A stretch of 64,000 bases of DNA from Capronia americana (lineage: Eukaryota > Ascomycota > Eurotiomycetes > Chaetothyriales > Herpotrichiellaceae). The position numbers were made by a program, and so were the translations under genes. Shown piece by piece: positions 11,797 through 23,497 of the stretch (within the stretch, counting starts at the first letter, position 1; each line of letters opens with the position of its first letter). The notes under the pieces are model-generated. The model saw only the letters and a list, made by a program, of their open reading frames with translations, was not told where the DNA came from and did not search any database. The stretch is taken from the NCBI GenBank assembly GCA_016110215.1, contig JADWQD010000017.1, positions 434,001 through 498,000 on the forward strand, in the 5' to 3' direction.

Positions 11797-12732
11797 TCAA
11801 GAGATAAACATTTGCTTGTTCTGTTCTGCCCATTCCTCAAACGTAGTTCCTTTCTTACCAGTGTATTTCTCGACACTTAACAGCTGCTCAGTGCCAACTG
11901 GATAGCCGCAAACCAGACTGCGTGCAGGGTCTACAGTCCCTGATTGCTTGATCATGTATTCCGCGAGAGGAGCAGGCCAATGACGCTCTTCTGTAAATTT
12001 CTTGTATGCTTCCTCTCTTCCCATCGTTTCAATGGCAGGACTCTTGCCCAAGACTTTTGCGAGTGTCTTGACGCAGTCTGCCTGGGAAATCAATTGTGGC
12101 CCGTACAGATACATGGCCGTGTTTTCGTCCAGCGGTCCTTTCACCAGAACCGTGCCACAGGCTCTCCCAATGTCCTCTGGAGCAATGGCATCAACTGTAG
12201 CATCTGGTGCAAAAATCTTGACCAACCCACTCTCGAATCCTGCCTTGTACTGAAGTGTGTTGCTGGCAAATGAACCTGGTCTAGCTGCGATGTATCCGCC
12301 TGGGCCAAATACTTCTTTCAAACTGATCTCGACTTGAGCGTGTAGGTAGGGTATGACTTCACTAGGTTCCACGTCCTCTGGTTCACCTTGGATGGTGAAG
12401 CTGCTGAGCAAGACCACCAGGTCGATACCGGCAGACTTGAGTGCCTGAATGGTAGACTTCATGTTGTCGGAAGAGCGGTGGGCGACGTAAATAAAAGCAC
12501 GGGTTGCTTGGGTGCTAGATACAACATCGTGGACAGTGTCGGGGCTGTAGAGATCGGCTTGGACTCTCTCGAAACTGCCGTCTTTCACCTTTGCCTCGTC
12601 GAGGCCTGGGATAGGCTTTTTGGGGTCCCGCATTGCCAGGACCACCTTTGCTTCAAGGTCGTGGGCAGCCCGTGCGGTGGCCGACCCAACCGCTCCAGAT
12701 GGTCCAAATACTATAACCTTTAGAGCAGCCAT
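11797..12732 (-). CDS. NmrA-like NAD(P)-binding protein (311 aa)
   Basis: Atypical short-chain dehydrogenase of the NmrA/isoflavone-reductase-like group. The N-terminal dinucleotide motif is GPSGAVG (GxxGxxG) at residues 10-16 after a beta strand, and a basic residue follows strand 2 (MRDPKK), consistent with NADP binding. LLSSFTIQG occupies the place of the catalytic strand; there is no YxxxK, as is usual in NmrA-type members. Length is normal for the family and there are no introns. Such proteins act as redox sensors or as reductases; which applies here is not visible. It is transcribed divergently from the PF11951 regulator at 13523, sharing about 790 bp of upstream DNA. Confidence 0.85.
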   Translation of the reverse strand: MAALKVIVFGPSGAVGSATARAAHDLEAKVVLAMRDPKKPIPGLDEAKVKDGSFERVQADLYSPDTVHDVVSSTQATRAFIYVAHRSSDNMKSTIQALKSAGIDLVVLLSSFTIQGEPEDVEPSEVIPYLHAQVEISLKEVFGPGGYIAARPGSFASNTLQYKAGFESGLVKIFAPDATVDAIAPEDIGRACGTVLVKGPLDENTAMYLYGPQLISQADCVKTLAKVLGKSPAIETMGREEAYKKFTEERHWPAPLAEYMIKQSGTVDPARSLVCGYPVGTEQLLSVEKYTGKKGTTFEEWAEQNKQMFIS

Positions 12733-13522
12733 GTTGAAATTCAGGTGGAACAGTACTAGTCCGGTGTTGTACTCGAGAGCCTAGTGGGAGATTTTTCAAG
12801 GAGCCACTGTCAAGAAGGAATGTTGAAAAGACAGACTGAGAAGCAAATTGCCGCCACTTGTATAGTTTCTGTGTACTTAATACTCGGGACCGGGAACAAT
12901 AATTCAGTCAGCACCATCCCTCAAGCATGCAATAGGAGGTAGACGTGCCGCGAAGAATAAACAAACTTTCGTACTACTTGTTCACTTGCGTCGCGGAGAG
13001 TACATTGATGCCTATTTCCGGACTGGATGTGCATCGGCAATCAAGGATGTATTCAGCCTCAGGATCCACACTACTAGACATAAAGGTCAACTGAGGTCTT
13101 CAAGAAAGAATTCATATCAAGGGTGTGCGGGAGGTGATTGGACTCCAGAGATGTTTAAATCTGGCTATTCCTAAAGCGGGAAACAATCTCAATCACGCTA
13201 AGCAACGTCCTCGAGAAGAACTTCATCCTTTTAGAAGAATCTGCATATTTCACGTCGTTCTTGAATGTTCCCTCAAGGCTGAGTCATGTATCCCTCTCTT
13301 TTGGTGAACAGTGAACAGAGCCTGCCCGTTTTGAAAGTCCGAATGATTCCGCAACGATGGTCTCGTCAGGGTGTCAAGTGAAGCTTTGACACCGCATTCA
13401 CAATTTCCTGACTCGCCTGGTAGCAACATGGCTAATACGGATAACTCGGGTAAGTTCGTCCGAGGTTCTTTCATTTCCCAGGCGGTCGATTTGACCTTTT
13501 CGCTCGTCAATCAGCGGCAGGA
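12733..13522. promoter_or_regulatory. Shared divergent upstream region
   Basis: About 790 bp between the start codons of the NmrA-like gene (minus) and the PF11951 regulator gene (plus). No supported gene. The arrangement allows shared control, but no specific operator was identified. Confidence 0.4.
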
Positions 13523-15035
13523 ATGCCATTCGTCATCTCCACCAGCATGAACAAAGCGGATCCTGAAATGCGTAAGCTGATCAGGAGGCATTGCATGCTG
13601 GGGAAAAATCGCGGAAGAGTCTTGCATAGTAGGCGGACGCCCAAGACGGTTGTTCCAGTCGCAGAGCCAGTCCAACAACTGCTAGACCTGGAGGTCGCTT
13701 CCGCAGTCCCCAATAAGCTTGGTTCAGAGTTATCTTTGTTACGGTTTGCCGATTCAGTAGAGCCCTCGACGCTATGGGAAGTCTTGAAATGTAAGTGACC
13801 TCACTCTAAGATATAGTATTATGTGTTGAGAAACTAACGATGCTGACCTTTGCAGTCACCTCCACTTCGAAACAGATTTTCTTCCCCTTGGAGAGATGCT
13901 TTGATTTCAACGTACAAGACCGATCGATGTTCGATCCGTTGACATTCGATCCGGCCTACCTTAACGCCGTAATATTTGGAGCGCAAACATACTTGGATTT
14001 GGCTTCGGGTCGCTCCAGTAGACGGTCGTCAGTGCAGATGTTGAAGACAATCCAGCTCCTTCGCAATAGACTTTCGATTTCGGATGGAAACGAACAGACA
14101 TCCGTTTCGAATCCCACAATACTGATCGTCTTGACTCTGGCACACGTTGCACATTTGAGTGGCGATCATATTACCGCTGAGCAACACTTGGAAGGTCTTT
14201 GCAAGATTATCAACCTGCGAGGAGGCATTGCTGCTTTCCAAAATACTCCTAAACTTCTCACCGAGTTATTAAGGTTAGCAGGAGTCCTGACCTGAATTCA
14301 CTTGTCTATTTGGGATTGTAATAAGTACCTGGGGCATATGGCTGATCTTACATATTCAGATGTGACATCAGCATTGCAATCCACAAAGGAACAAAACCGG
14401 TCTTCGACTTCAACCAGCCTTTACAATCTATCATATATCCACCACAGACTGAGTCATCTTCTCCAGCCACTCTTTGTCTAGATCACAAGCATCGATACAC
14501 AAATGATATAACAGACGAGAAATTGGCCGAATTATGGGACACTCTGAGCGACTTCTGTTGTCTAGTGAACTCAGCGGCGGACAAGAATATCAAGCTCAGC
14601 GACCGAATCCTCCTAAACACCATGGGCTCAGTGATGTACGCACTTCTCAGAATGGACTTTTCAACCGACCCGATCAACGAAGCGATTCGTCTTGGTTTGC
14701 TTGCCTTCTGTTCACATTCTTTCTTAGAGCGACGGGGAATTCGCCTTCCGAATGGCTACCTCCATGAGAACTACTACAGGACTTGCTTTGAGGACGTCAA
14801 CACTCAGCCGCGAGACGCTTCTCAGGTTTCGCTGTGGTTTCTCATGATTGGGAAAATTTCCATTTTCACCTCTGATACAGATGACTCCGCATGGATCAAA
14901 TCCAGGCTAAGAGAGAAGGTTGGCTTGAACAAGGATTGCTCGTGGCCACAGCTACGACTTATTCTCAAGTCATTTCTTTGGATCGACATACTACATGACG
15001 CACCTGGGAAAACAATTTTCGAATCTGTTTCCTAA
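13523..15035 (+). CDS. PF11951-type fungal regulator without zinc cluster (453 aa, 3 exons)
   Basis: Exons 13523-13790, 13856-14273, 14360-15035; introns of 65 and 86 nt, phases 1 and 2. The start MPFVISTSMNKADPEMRKLI, followed by RRHCMLGKNRGR, is the typical opening of the 'fungal-specific transcription factor domain' proteins (PF11951/DUF3468) that lack a Zn2Cys6 cluster. The body is helical, with FDPLTFDPAYLNAVIFGAQ and the LAHVAHLSGD / HLEGLCKIINLRGG segment characteristic of the family. The second junction joins LLR to CDISIAIHKGTKPVF. It presumably acts in the nucleus, perhaps without direct DNA contact; that is family inference. It is divergent from the NmrA-like gene. Confidence 0.85.
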
Positions 15036-16596
15036 ATCGATGGAATTGGATTGTACGAACTATATCTCATACAATGAGATTATTATTGAGATTCGAATGG
15101 GAGCCATCAGCCATGAATCTCTCCTGCACTCAGTAACGGAGGATGGAGTTATTTGGAAGATCTAATTCGAGCTTTGCTAGGCATTGATTAAACCTACAAT
15201 CTTCCCCATTACTATAGACAGTCTTGTGAATTGGACCAAATTTACATTGAAATCAGGTATTGTGCTGAATCCGAAGCCGTGCTCATATTCTGTCTTGAGA
15301 ACAACATCATTCTCTGCCGACTACCAACGCTCGAAATATCCGGTCCGGCTGGTCTAAAACAGGACTTTATTCATCCCTTTAATCCTGCTTGAGTTCTCGA
15401 TCACATCCAAGAGCGAAAGTAAAGACCCGGTCCCTGGGACCCAAAATGGAGTCCATCGAATTGTCGCTAATGATGGAGCCATCGTTGAGGAGGCGGACCA
15501 GCGGACTGCAGTAGAAATGAGACTGTCGCGGCGTGGCTGAGCCGAGCCGAGGCGTGAGTCGACGTGTGAGCGAGAGGTGAGAAGAGGATGAGTCAGAGTG
15601 AGTTGCGAGGAGTCCGTTCTTCCACAAATCTTTGCTCCTTTTCGCTTGCGAGATTCTTAAGCCCAGAACACGTCAACACATTCCTTGACCATGAGGCTCC
15701 AATCGACCAGAAGTCCCAGCATAACTACAGTGAACGCGCAAAATGCCACAAATTGCGCTGTAGAGCCTGTACCTACTGTCTTATGGCGCCTCTTCTTGTT
15801 GCTTTTTTCTGAATGGCTGTGGTTGTTGATGCACCGGCCAGTCATAATTGCCACAATACTGCCAAGTCTTGTGTAACGAGGATGGCGGTGTACAAGACGC
15901 GCGCATGCAGCGTGGTGTTTGTGTCTTTGTTGACGTTGTTTTCAACCAACTCCCTCTCCACCCCCCCCACCCGCCCTCCCCCCAAACCAAGACTCGCGTA
16001 AGACATCTACTCCGGTTCAAATCAGCCCAGGCGGACACCCGATTGTTTGGAATGAGAAGCAGTTTCTCCTCTTCAATTACGGTACGTAGGACAGACATGG
16101 GAAGCAAGGTACCAATGCTGAAAATCACAGCGAAGCGAGTCCCAGACGGGCATACTCCAAGAATGGTCCCATTGATCCCCATCGTGATTCTCGGTGCCGG
16201 CGTAGGCTTCGGTATATACAGTTTTTTCTCCGAGGGGAGCTCGGAGAGAAGGGAAGAGTGCGGTGCATGTATCATCTGGGAAAGAAACAAACTTCGTGGC
16301 CTGGTAACGAGGGAGCAACATGAGTTCTGGTGCCCCTATTATCCCGAGAACCGGCGGCGCCGTTGGTAACGCCTGGGAGTCGGCAGGAGAACCCGCAAGC
16401 ATGCCAACTTTGCGTCAGAGGAGAAATGCTGGACATTGTCTCGATGCCTGGAGCCAAGAAGTGAACTTCCACCGCGGAGGGAGTGCGAACAAGCCCGAAG
16501 CAGGAGAGAGCAGATAGTGCTCTGGTAATCCAAGAGTCATGGTACTGATCAAGTATGATATCATTAACTCTAGTTCTGATCTATTCGGGACTCGTA
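15036..16596. other. Intergenic region between convergent regulator genes
   Basis: About 1.5 kb lying 3' of both flanking genes. One plus-strand frame near 16100-16310 has a hydrophobic stretch (VPLIPIVILGAGVGFGIYSF) that could be a small membrane protein, but it has no recognisable family and is not annotated as a gene. A pyrimidine-rich C run lies near 15958-15985. Confidence 0.35.
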
Positions 16597-18999
16597 TCAT
16601 ATAGGAAAATGCCCGAGTCCCCAGTAGATTCCATCATTCTGGGCCGGGGCCGTTCCTGCTGCTGGCGTAGACATTGGTGACGCATGTTCAGCAGGTTTAC
16701 TTCCAGACCTTCTTGTAGTTGTAGCAGTGCTGGGAATTTGTACAGCCGCGGGTGGTGTCGGCGCTATCATCGTCGCTTGGCCAAACCCTACTTCTTGGGC
16801 TCTGCTGAGTAAGTGCTTAAGAGAGGCGACCACGAGCTTCACTTCTCGGGATGAATCGGAATCATTGGACTGGAGCCACACGACATACGCACTGCTCAAT
16901 GCGTTGAAGACTCGGTCGCGCGTTTGGTTGTTGCCAGTATTGCCAGCATCCACCGAAGCCGGTGTACCATTACTGCACCGTGCTAAGTCGGCAAGGGATA
17001 TCTCTTCCGCGATCTCTTCACAGAGGACGGCTGTTGCGAAAAGGAAATCCTGGACGAGAAGGACCAAGAACTTCCAGCCGTGACGGCATAATTGACCACC
17101 GACTTGAGTCTCCAGATATAAGACCCATTGATGTTGCAAGATGGCTAGAGCTGCTTCAATAGCAACCCTGCGTGAATAGGTGAATTGTTGGTACTTTCGT
17201 CCTGGAGACATGTACTTGCGATGCAAGACGATCTGAGCCCGGTAAAATACGAAAGCGAGGAACGTCCAAGTTACACTGACAGAGACAGCAGGCTGTGAAG
17301 ATATCGATATGGAATTTTGCGGGTGGTCTCCAGGTCGCCACACAGAGATGATCGATGCATAGGTCTTTGCAAGTACGGTGTCTAGTTCGAGAATTTCGTT
17401 GTACGAAGGTTGAGATTTGACAGACAACGTCAGGTCGTTAATTCTGCCAAAAATCGCGAGGAGTCGATTCTTGGCGACGTGGAATTGAGAGAAGGTTCGG
17501 GTATAGTCCGGCCTTGAGGGGGGCAATTCCACCATGTGCTCGTAGAGGTCCTCGTCCTCCAGGTTTCTGGGTTCGTTGGTGTCGCACAGTGACAGATTGA
17601 TCATATGGGGCAACGCGAATTGAATCGACAGATATAAATCCCATCCGACCAGTATTGCCCAGACTCTTCGTCGTGTCTCGGCCTGAAAACATGAGATATC
17701 AGGGAAATTTGACCCGTCTCTATGATAACCGGCTTTGAAGGCAATTCGAACAAGATTCCCCCATTGTATCCAGGCCCCATCCAGGTTCTGGATACTTTGG
17801 CGACCCAGTGACTCCATGAACATGTATAGTAACAGTGTTTCGACCGCATAAGGTGGCGCATTAGTGTACTTTCCCAGCACGAGGCATTGAATGGTCTTCT
17901 TGCGGTAAAGTCGAACGAGATGTTCCGGATTTGACTCCATAATCTGGAGCCGTCGGGTTTCGTCCGGAGAAAATTGTTGGTACTGCACAGCGAGACACAT
18001 CAGAGCAAACAACAACCCAACCCAAATAATAGGTGTCGATGACGGATCTGCCCAGAAATTTTCATACTGCATTGACATTAGTCTCGGCTCACCGAACTAT
18101 ATACTGAGCGGATGCTTACTTCTTTGCGGAACGTGGGCGGATGTACGATCACTATCTTGGTCAGCCCATCGCCAGTCGTCTGAAATTGCACTGACGTACT
18201 TGCTTCGTTGTTGGTATTTGTAAAACACACTGCAACCAGGCTGTCGGCGAAGTCTTTTGAAGGAAGAGCATGAAGAATATCTTGCCGGTCTACCTTCTCA
18301 GGATATCCCATGATGTCTAGTTCGTCATCTTCTCCCTCTGCAAACATATCGGCCTGCTTATCTTGAAGGTGGAAGCCACTGCCGAAAACTTCTGCCAATT
18401 CTGTAATCTAAACAGAGCGCTTGGTCAGCCATCAAACAGAGCAACTTGGGACCTGTTGAGTCGTACGTTTCTCATGATCGCCATCCAATGGGCACTTCCG
18501 ACGTAGTTCGTCTGGCTCGGGGAGAGCTCAATGTAGCCAGCCGAGTTCGTACCTAAAGCTGGTTCGTCGTAGATGGCGCCCTCGTAGCCATTTTCAGGAG
18601 GAGATCCGACGGTTCCAGAGGCAGGGCCGGCATCATCCAGCGTATGACTCGGATTTGCCTGCTTCAAGGCACCCATGAGAAAGTCAACTTGTGACTCGAG
18701 CTGTCTGACACGGTCTTTGACATTTGAAGGAGCGGACTGGCTCTCATCATTCGAATTTAGCCGTCTGGGATTGTTCAAGTCTGGGAATGTGCAGGAGTCG
18801 TCCAGTCCGCGACGGGAGCAGTTGTGGCAGGGGTGGGATCGGTCGCATTTCAATCTATTTCGCCAAGGGTGAGCCTTTAGTATTCTTCTTACTCATGTGG
18901 CAGCATTCACTTTCGCTTCCTGCAAAGATTGCATGACAGTTGGGGCTTCTCTCTTCGCCGTCTCGCGGCCTTCTCGAGCTCTTCAAGAGACCGTGCCAT
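16597..18999 (-). CDS. Zn2Cys6 transcription factor (744 aa, 4 exons)
   Basis: Exons in coding order: 18999-18911, 18854-18467, 18407-18120, 18066-16597 (introns of 56, 59 and 53 nt). Exon 1 begins MARSLEELEKAARRRR, and its join to exon 2 completes the cluster CNLCRKRKLKC followed by DRSHPCHNC and a sixth Cys (C-x2-C-x6-C-x5-C-x2-C-x8-C). A short coiled linker (VRQLESQVDFLMGAL) suggests dimerisation. Exon 4 holds the fungal_trans region (WGNLVRIAFKAGYHRD, ETRRRVWAILVGWDL) and a Ser/Thr/Pro-rich C-terminal tail. It presumably acts in the nucleus; targets are unknown. Its start lies 600 bp from the start of the divergent CCDC174-like gene. Confidence 0.9.
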
Positions 19000-19601
19000 T
19001 TTCGTTGCTTTTGATTGCTCGCTGGGGCGGCCGGGTCCATTTCATGTCAACACCGAAGCCCTGCGTTCAAATACACAAGAGGAAACAAAAGGAAGACGAG
19101 ACGATCGAGGACGCGGGTACTATTTGATTGTGCCCTGTCACGTCTCTGGGTGAATTTACCCCGATCGACTCCACAAAAATACTCGCATAGCCGACCCTCC
19201 GAGCGAACACAGACTCACGAGGAAACGGGCCCGTGCCCAGAGTGGCAATTAATGACGACATTAAGATGGAAACATGCGCCCTTGTTGTGATAGCGACGCC
19301 CAAAAGCCGCGGTAGTTAAGAAGCAGGATAGCGGTCGCTGGAGGAAGAGAGATCCTGTGAGAAATGTTGAGTGTCGTATTTGAATCTAGACGAGACAGAC
19401 CAGCAGCGAAGTTTCCTCAATTTACTACGGAGGAGTAAGTAACGTACCAATGCAGTCACTTCTACTTCGCCGTATTTCTCAGCCTCATTTGACCTGCGCC
19501 TGCAGCTTCTGCCACAGCTCGTGGGAACCTCGACTTCATGCAGTCGTATGTAGTCCCGGCCCGTTGAAGCTCGAGACCCCCTCCAAAAGACGGTAGGTGC
19601 C
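19000..19601. promoter_or_regulatory. Divergent upstream region
   Basis: About 600 bp between the second Zn2Cys6 gene (minus) and the CCDC174-like gene (plus). It holds both 5' regions and no supported gene. Confidence 0.4.
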
Positions 19602-20612
19602 ATGGCCGACAGTCATCTTTACGGCGTGAAGCAGTCTTCCAAGGCCAAGGCCAAAGAGATTTCTTCATCCACCTCCCTCGCATTCTCTACCAATCTCGCG
19701 TCACTGATCTCCAGCTCATCTTCCCTCAGGGGCAAAAGTGGCACGGGCCGACCGCGACCGTCCAAGGACAAGTCCGACATCTTTACTGCTCACAATAAAA
19801 ATGTCAAGAAACGGTCCGCCGCCGACCTCGAGGACGATGGCCAGCAACGCCACCAAACCAAAGCCGACATCGGTTCGGTCGAGGATGCCGAGTTGCGCAG
19901 GTCCAAAAGGAAGATGGAGGACAAAGTCCGGTTATACAATGCCATGAAGCGGGGCGAATACATCGGGAAGGGCGATCACGATGGTCAAGGACTGGTCGAC
20001 TTCGACCGCAAATGGGCTGAGACTCAGGCAAGTGGCGCAGTGCATGACTCTGACAGCGCAGACTCCGACGAGGAGGGCGCAGGAGATGACGAAACTGTCG
20101 AGTACTTCGACGAGTTTGGTCGACTACGGAAAGGGACGAAAGCAGAAGCTGAACGTGAAGAGAGGAGGAAACGAATACAAGCAAACGCCGCTGCGGAAGA
20201 GGAACAGCTTGCCGCAAGGCCTTCAATGCCCACGAATGTCATCTATGGGGACGCCATTCAACATGAAGCTTTCAACCCCGACCAAGTCATCGCCGATCGG
20301 ATGGCGGAGATTGCGAAGAAGCGAGACAAATCAGTCACCCCTCCCCCGGATGCACATTACGATGCTCATGCTGAGGTCCGATCCAAGGGCACTGGCTTCT
20401 ACAACTTCAGCCAGGATGCAGAAGAGCGCAAACGGGAGATGGACGCGCTGGAGAAAGAAAGACTCGAGACTGAGAGGGTACGCAGAGAGAGGGAAGCCAA
20501 GAAAGAGCAGAGGAGGAAGGAAATCGAAGAGCGGCGCCGGTTAATTGCCGAACAGAGGGCCAAAGCTCAGGCCGACAAGTTCCTGAACGAATTAAACATT
20601 GATGGGGTTTGA
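19602..20612 (+). CDS. CCDC174 / DUF4078 family coiled-coil protein (336 aa)
   Basis: Intronless frame. The family hallmark YFDEFGRLRKG lies near residue 168 after an acidic stretch (DSDSADSDEEGAGDDETVE). A second conserved block, RSKGTGFYNFSQD, lies near residue 262, followed by a long charged helix (KEQRRKEIEERRRL) ending at the C-terminus. The N-terminal third is Ser-rich. The human homologue CCDC174 is linked to RNA-processing complexes; a nuclear role here is inferred from family only. ATG 19602 sits in a good context (GCCATGG) and gives the expected N-terminus. Confidence 0.85.
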   Translation: MADSHLYGVKQSSKAKAKEISSSTSLAFSTNLASLISSSSSLRGKSGTGRPRPSKDKSDIFTAHNKNVKKRSAADLEDDGQQRHQTKADIGSVEDAELRRSKRKMEDKVRLYNAMKRGEYIGKGDHDGQGLVDFDRKWAETQASGAVHDSDSADSDEEGAGDDETVEYFDEFGRLRKGTKAEAEREERRKRIQANAAAEEEQLAARPSMPTNVIYGDAIQHEAFNPDQVIADRMAEIAKKRDKSVTPPPDAHYDAHAEVRSKGTGFYNFSQDAEERKREMDALEKERLETERVRREREAKKEQRRKEIEERRRLIAEQRAKAQADKFLNELNIDGV

Positions 20613-21204
20613 GGCGGCGGCAGAATTTCACTGGCAGTATTGCAGTGTTCGAAGTATAGAATCCGTTTGGTCTCTCCACGGAGAGCCCACCTTTGCGCTG
20701 CGACCTTTGAAGCCATTTCCAGAATGATGCAGGTCCAGTACCAGCAGAGGGCGGAACCCATCCGAACGCCAATCCGATCGAACCACTGGTCTGGTCTGGC
20801 CGCTCTGCTGTTCTATATATGCCATATAAGGAAGCGGCTAAGAGAACCCAAACGCAAAGGTAGATAGCATGTGTAAGGCCTTCCTTGTATTCTATGATAT
20901 GCCACTGCCGTGATATGCCATGCTATGCCATGCCATGCTATGTATATTGTAGGTACTTGGGATGTATGTAAATTTTTTCCTCAGCGCCGAAATGCTCAAA
21001 TGCTCAGATACCGAAACGTTGCCAGACAGGCCGATACGCATGTACAAATACAATAAATACACCATTCATTACTAACTATTACTTTGCCCTTTTTGCTCCC
21101 GTCTTTCGTTCGTTCCCTTCAGATCCCTTGCCCATTTCGCGAAGGTAGCACCTTCTGAAACTCGATCAATCGATCAATCAATCATCACTCCCGCGGTCTC
21201 AAAC
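20613..21204. other. 3' intergenic region between convergent genes
   Basis: About 590 bp. It contains an imperfect run of GATATGCCAT / GCTATGCCAT units near 20895-20945 and ATCGATCAATC repeats near 21165-21185. No gene is seen. Confidence 0.4.
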
Positions 21205-23497
21205 TCAAACAAGGAACGCGACACTGGCGAGCACGCCGGCGAGGACACCCCACGCAACGCTCTGCCTGGTGGCTGCGCCGGTGAAGATGTCTGGACTGAC
21301 ACCGGTGCCTGTACCTGTGCTTGTCGCTGCCGGGGCGAAACTTGTCACCGCGACGGCGGCGGTCGTTGCAGATGCCGATGCATCACCCTCGGAGCCGTTG
21401 CTGTTTCCGCCAAATCCGCCGGATGGGGGACTGTTTCCTGAGCCTGAACCGCTGCCAGAACCAGAACCGGTTGTCGGGACGGCGGTAGGCATAGGCACCA
21501 GGCCGATTTCCGGGGGCGGACCTCCATTGCCGCCAGCAGGAGACGTGGGCTGAACGGTGACAAATGTGACCTGCGGGACCGTCACCGCGGTGGTGTATGT
21601 ACTTCCACTTGCCGTGTGCGTGAATGTCACCGTCGTCACGGGAATGGCGACAGGAGGCGTCGGAGCGGGCGGCGCAATACCATTGCTTGAGCCTGGAACG
21701 TCGGGTCTGGGTCCCCGACCTGCGCCATTCGTTATTGTGGCCGTTGCAGTGACCGTCCCTGTTGCGGTCACGGTGCTCACTTCGGTCTCTGTTGTCGGCG
21801 GCACAGGAACCAATGTAATTGTGCTGGGTACACCGGTGCAAATGCCGGGATTCTGGGGCACAAAGTCCGCACATATGCCCGCAAGGTAGCTTAGTGCGGC
21901 TGTGATTTCATCGTTGGAAGAACCCCAGGCTGAGACGCAGGACTGTACACTGGCGATGAAGGCGGGGGAAGGACAGAAGCAGTTGGTGTCGGAGTTGGAT
22001 GTGCAGGAGGGGAGGGTGCTCAGCCAGGTGTTCAAGCACGAAGGGAGGAGAGGCGGGCACGGCGAAGTTGGCTGCGACGGGGGAGGAGATGGTGGTGGAG
22101 AGGAGGATGAGGGTGGGGTTTGGGACGGTGGCGGTGAGGTTTGAGATGGTGGTGATGAGGAAGGTGGAGTTTGAGACTGGCTCTCTGGTGTTGTTGCTGG
22201 GGGTGATCCAGGGGGAGACGTAGGAGACGACTCAGTGGCGGGAGGGAGGGTGGCCGTCGATAGGGTGGATGGGGGAGGACGAGTACAACGTGTGCACACT
22301 GTGGAGGTAGACGTAATGGTGATGGTGGAAATGGTGTTCGATGTCTCCGTGACAATTCCGGTATCCGTTGTACGTGTGTTTGTGACGGGACATGTGGTCA
22401 CCGTTGTGATCACAATCTCGGTCGTGACGACATCGGTGGTGGTCTGGCTTGATGTTGTTCCTGGGCCAGTCTCAACAGGTGTGGTCGTGGTGCTGGGAGT
22501 TTGTTCCGCAGGCGTCGTGGTTGTGGAAGAACTTGGGGGTTTGCCAGATGGAGAAGTGGTGGTTGTCGATGTGCTTGGAGTGTCGTCAGATTTGGTTGTC
22601 GTAGACGTACCGGGGGTTTCCTCAGCAGGGGTTGTCGTGGTAGTCTGGGTTACTGGAGAAGTTGTAGTAGTAGTACTAGAGCTAGTGCTTGTGACGGGGC
22701 TGGTTTCTGTGGTCGATGTGGTGTCGGCCTTTGGTGTGGTAGATGTGCCCTCGGACTTCGGAGTCGTGGTTGTCACCACCAAACTCGTCGTGGTAACTGG
22801 CGTCGTCGTCGTCGTCGTCGTGGAAGTGGCCGGGATTGTAGTTGTCGACGAAGACGTGGTTTGAGAGTTGCAATCAAAGCCGATGGAATGGATACCAATG
22901 TCGCAGCCATCCTTGTTGCTGCTGGGAGGCATCTGGAAGGACACGGATCGCGCGCCGCCGCATTGTGTGTTCTCCACAGTTGTACCCTCGGCACTGCAGG
23001 ACGCGGTATGCTTGCAGCTGGAGCCATCAGGCATGGAAAAGATGAAGTCGAGTTCGGTATCGAAAGAGACAGAGACTTGCATATGCGTTATCGAGAACTT
23101 GTTGTCTTGGCCACACGAGAAGCTGGGGCCACTGCTTGCAGATTTGCCCACCTTGCCTTGGATGCACTTCGACTAGCAGGAAGTCAGTAGGCATTTTCTG
23201 GGGACAAGGCAATCTTCCACTCACCTGAAAGTCATCGCGGGTCTTGAGAGATCTCTTCCTAGCGTTTGGCTTGAAGGAATCCTGGCAAGAAAACCCTCCA
23301 AAGCCAAATCCACCGTAGCTGTTGAAGTCGCCTGCCGGCAGGCCAGACCAGTTGAACCCACTCTGCTGGTCAGCTGAGCAGTTGTTGTCGGTGTTCGAGA
23401 CACTGGGGAAGCCTGGGGAATCGCCCCAGCCTGTCGCAACAGCCTGCTGGATCACCCAAGCAGAAGCCACGAGACTGGCAGTCAATGCAGACCTCAT
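21205..23497 (-). CDS. CFEM-domain GPI-anchored mucin-like surface protein (746 aa, 2 exons)
   Basis: Exons 23497-23225 and 23172-21205 with one 52-nt phase-0 intron. The N-terminal signal peptide runs to about residue 22 (MRSALTASLVASAWVIQQAVA), and a dibasic KR lies near residue 80. A Cys-containing globular region ends near residue 190. A very long Thr/Ser/Pro-rich low-complexity stalk follows. Then comes a CFEM module with eight Cys, including SDTNCFC; the Asp three residues before the CxC pair is in the position of the haem-iron ligand in characterised CFEM proteins. A Gly/Ser repeat (GSGSGSGSG) and a hydrophobic C-terminus ending VAWGVLAGVLASVAFLV fit GPI attachment. Role: cell-wall protein, possibly haem uptake or adhesion (family inference). 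Confidence 0.9.

Noticed and set aside
13427..13522. Possible upstream exon of the PF11951 regulator (ATG near 13427 joined through a GTAAGT...CCCAG intron)
   Set aside because: The frame would match, but the intron would be only about 32 nt, shorter than any other in the window, and MPFVIS at 13523 is a typical family start.
16005..16030. GGTTCAAATC reminiscent of a tRNA T-arm
   Set aside because: No matching acceptor stem or D- and anticodon arms in the flanks.
16100..16369. Small frame with a hydrophobic segment
   Set aside because: Could be a mini membrane protein, but no family match, no splice support and overlapping alternatives in other frames.
22235..22864. 209-codon Val-rich plus-strand frame opposite the CFEM gene
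   Set aside because: Shadow of the Thr/Ser-rich stalk coding sequence; no start context, domain or splice pattern.
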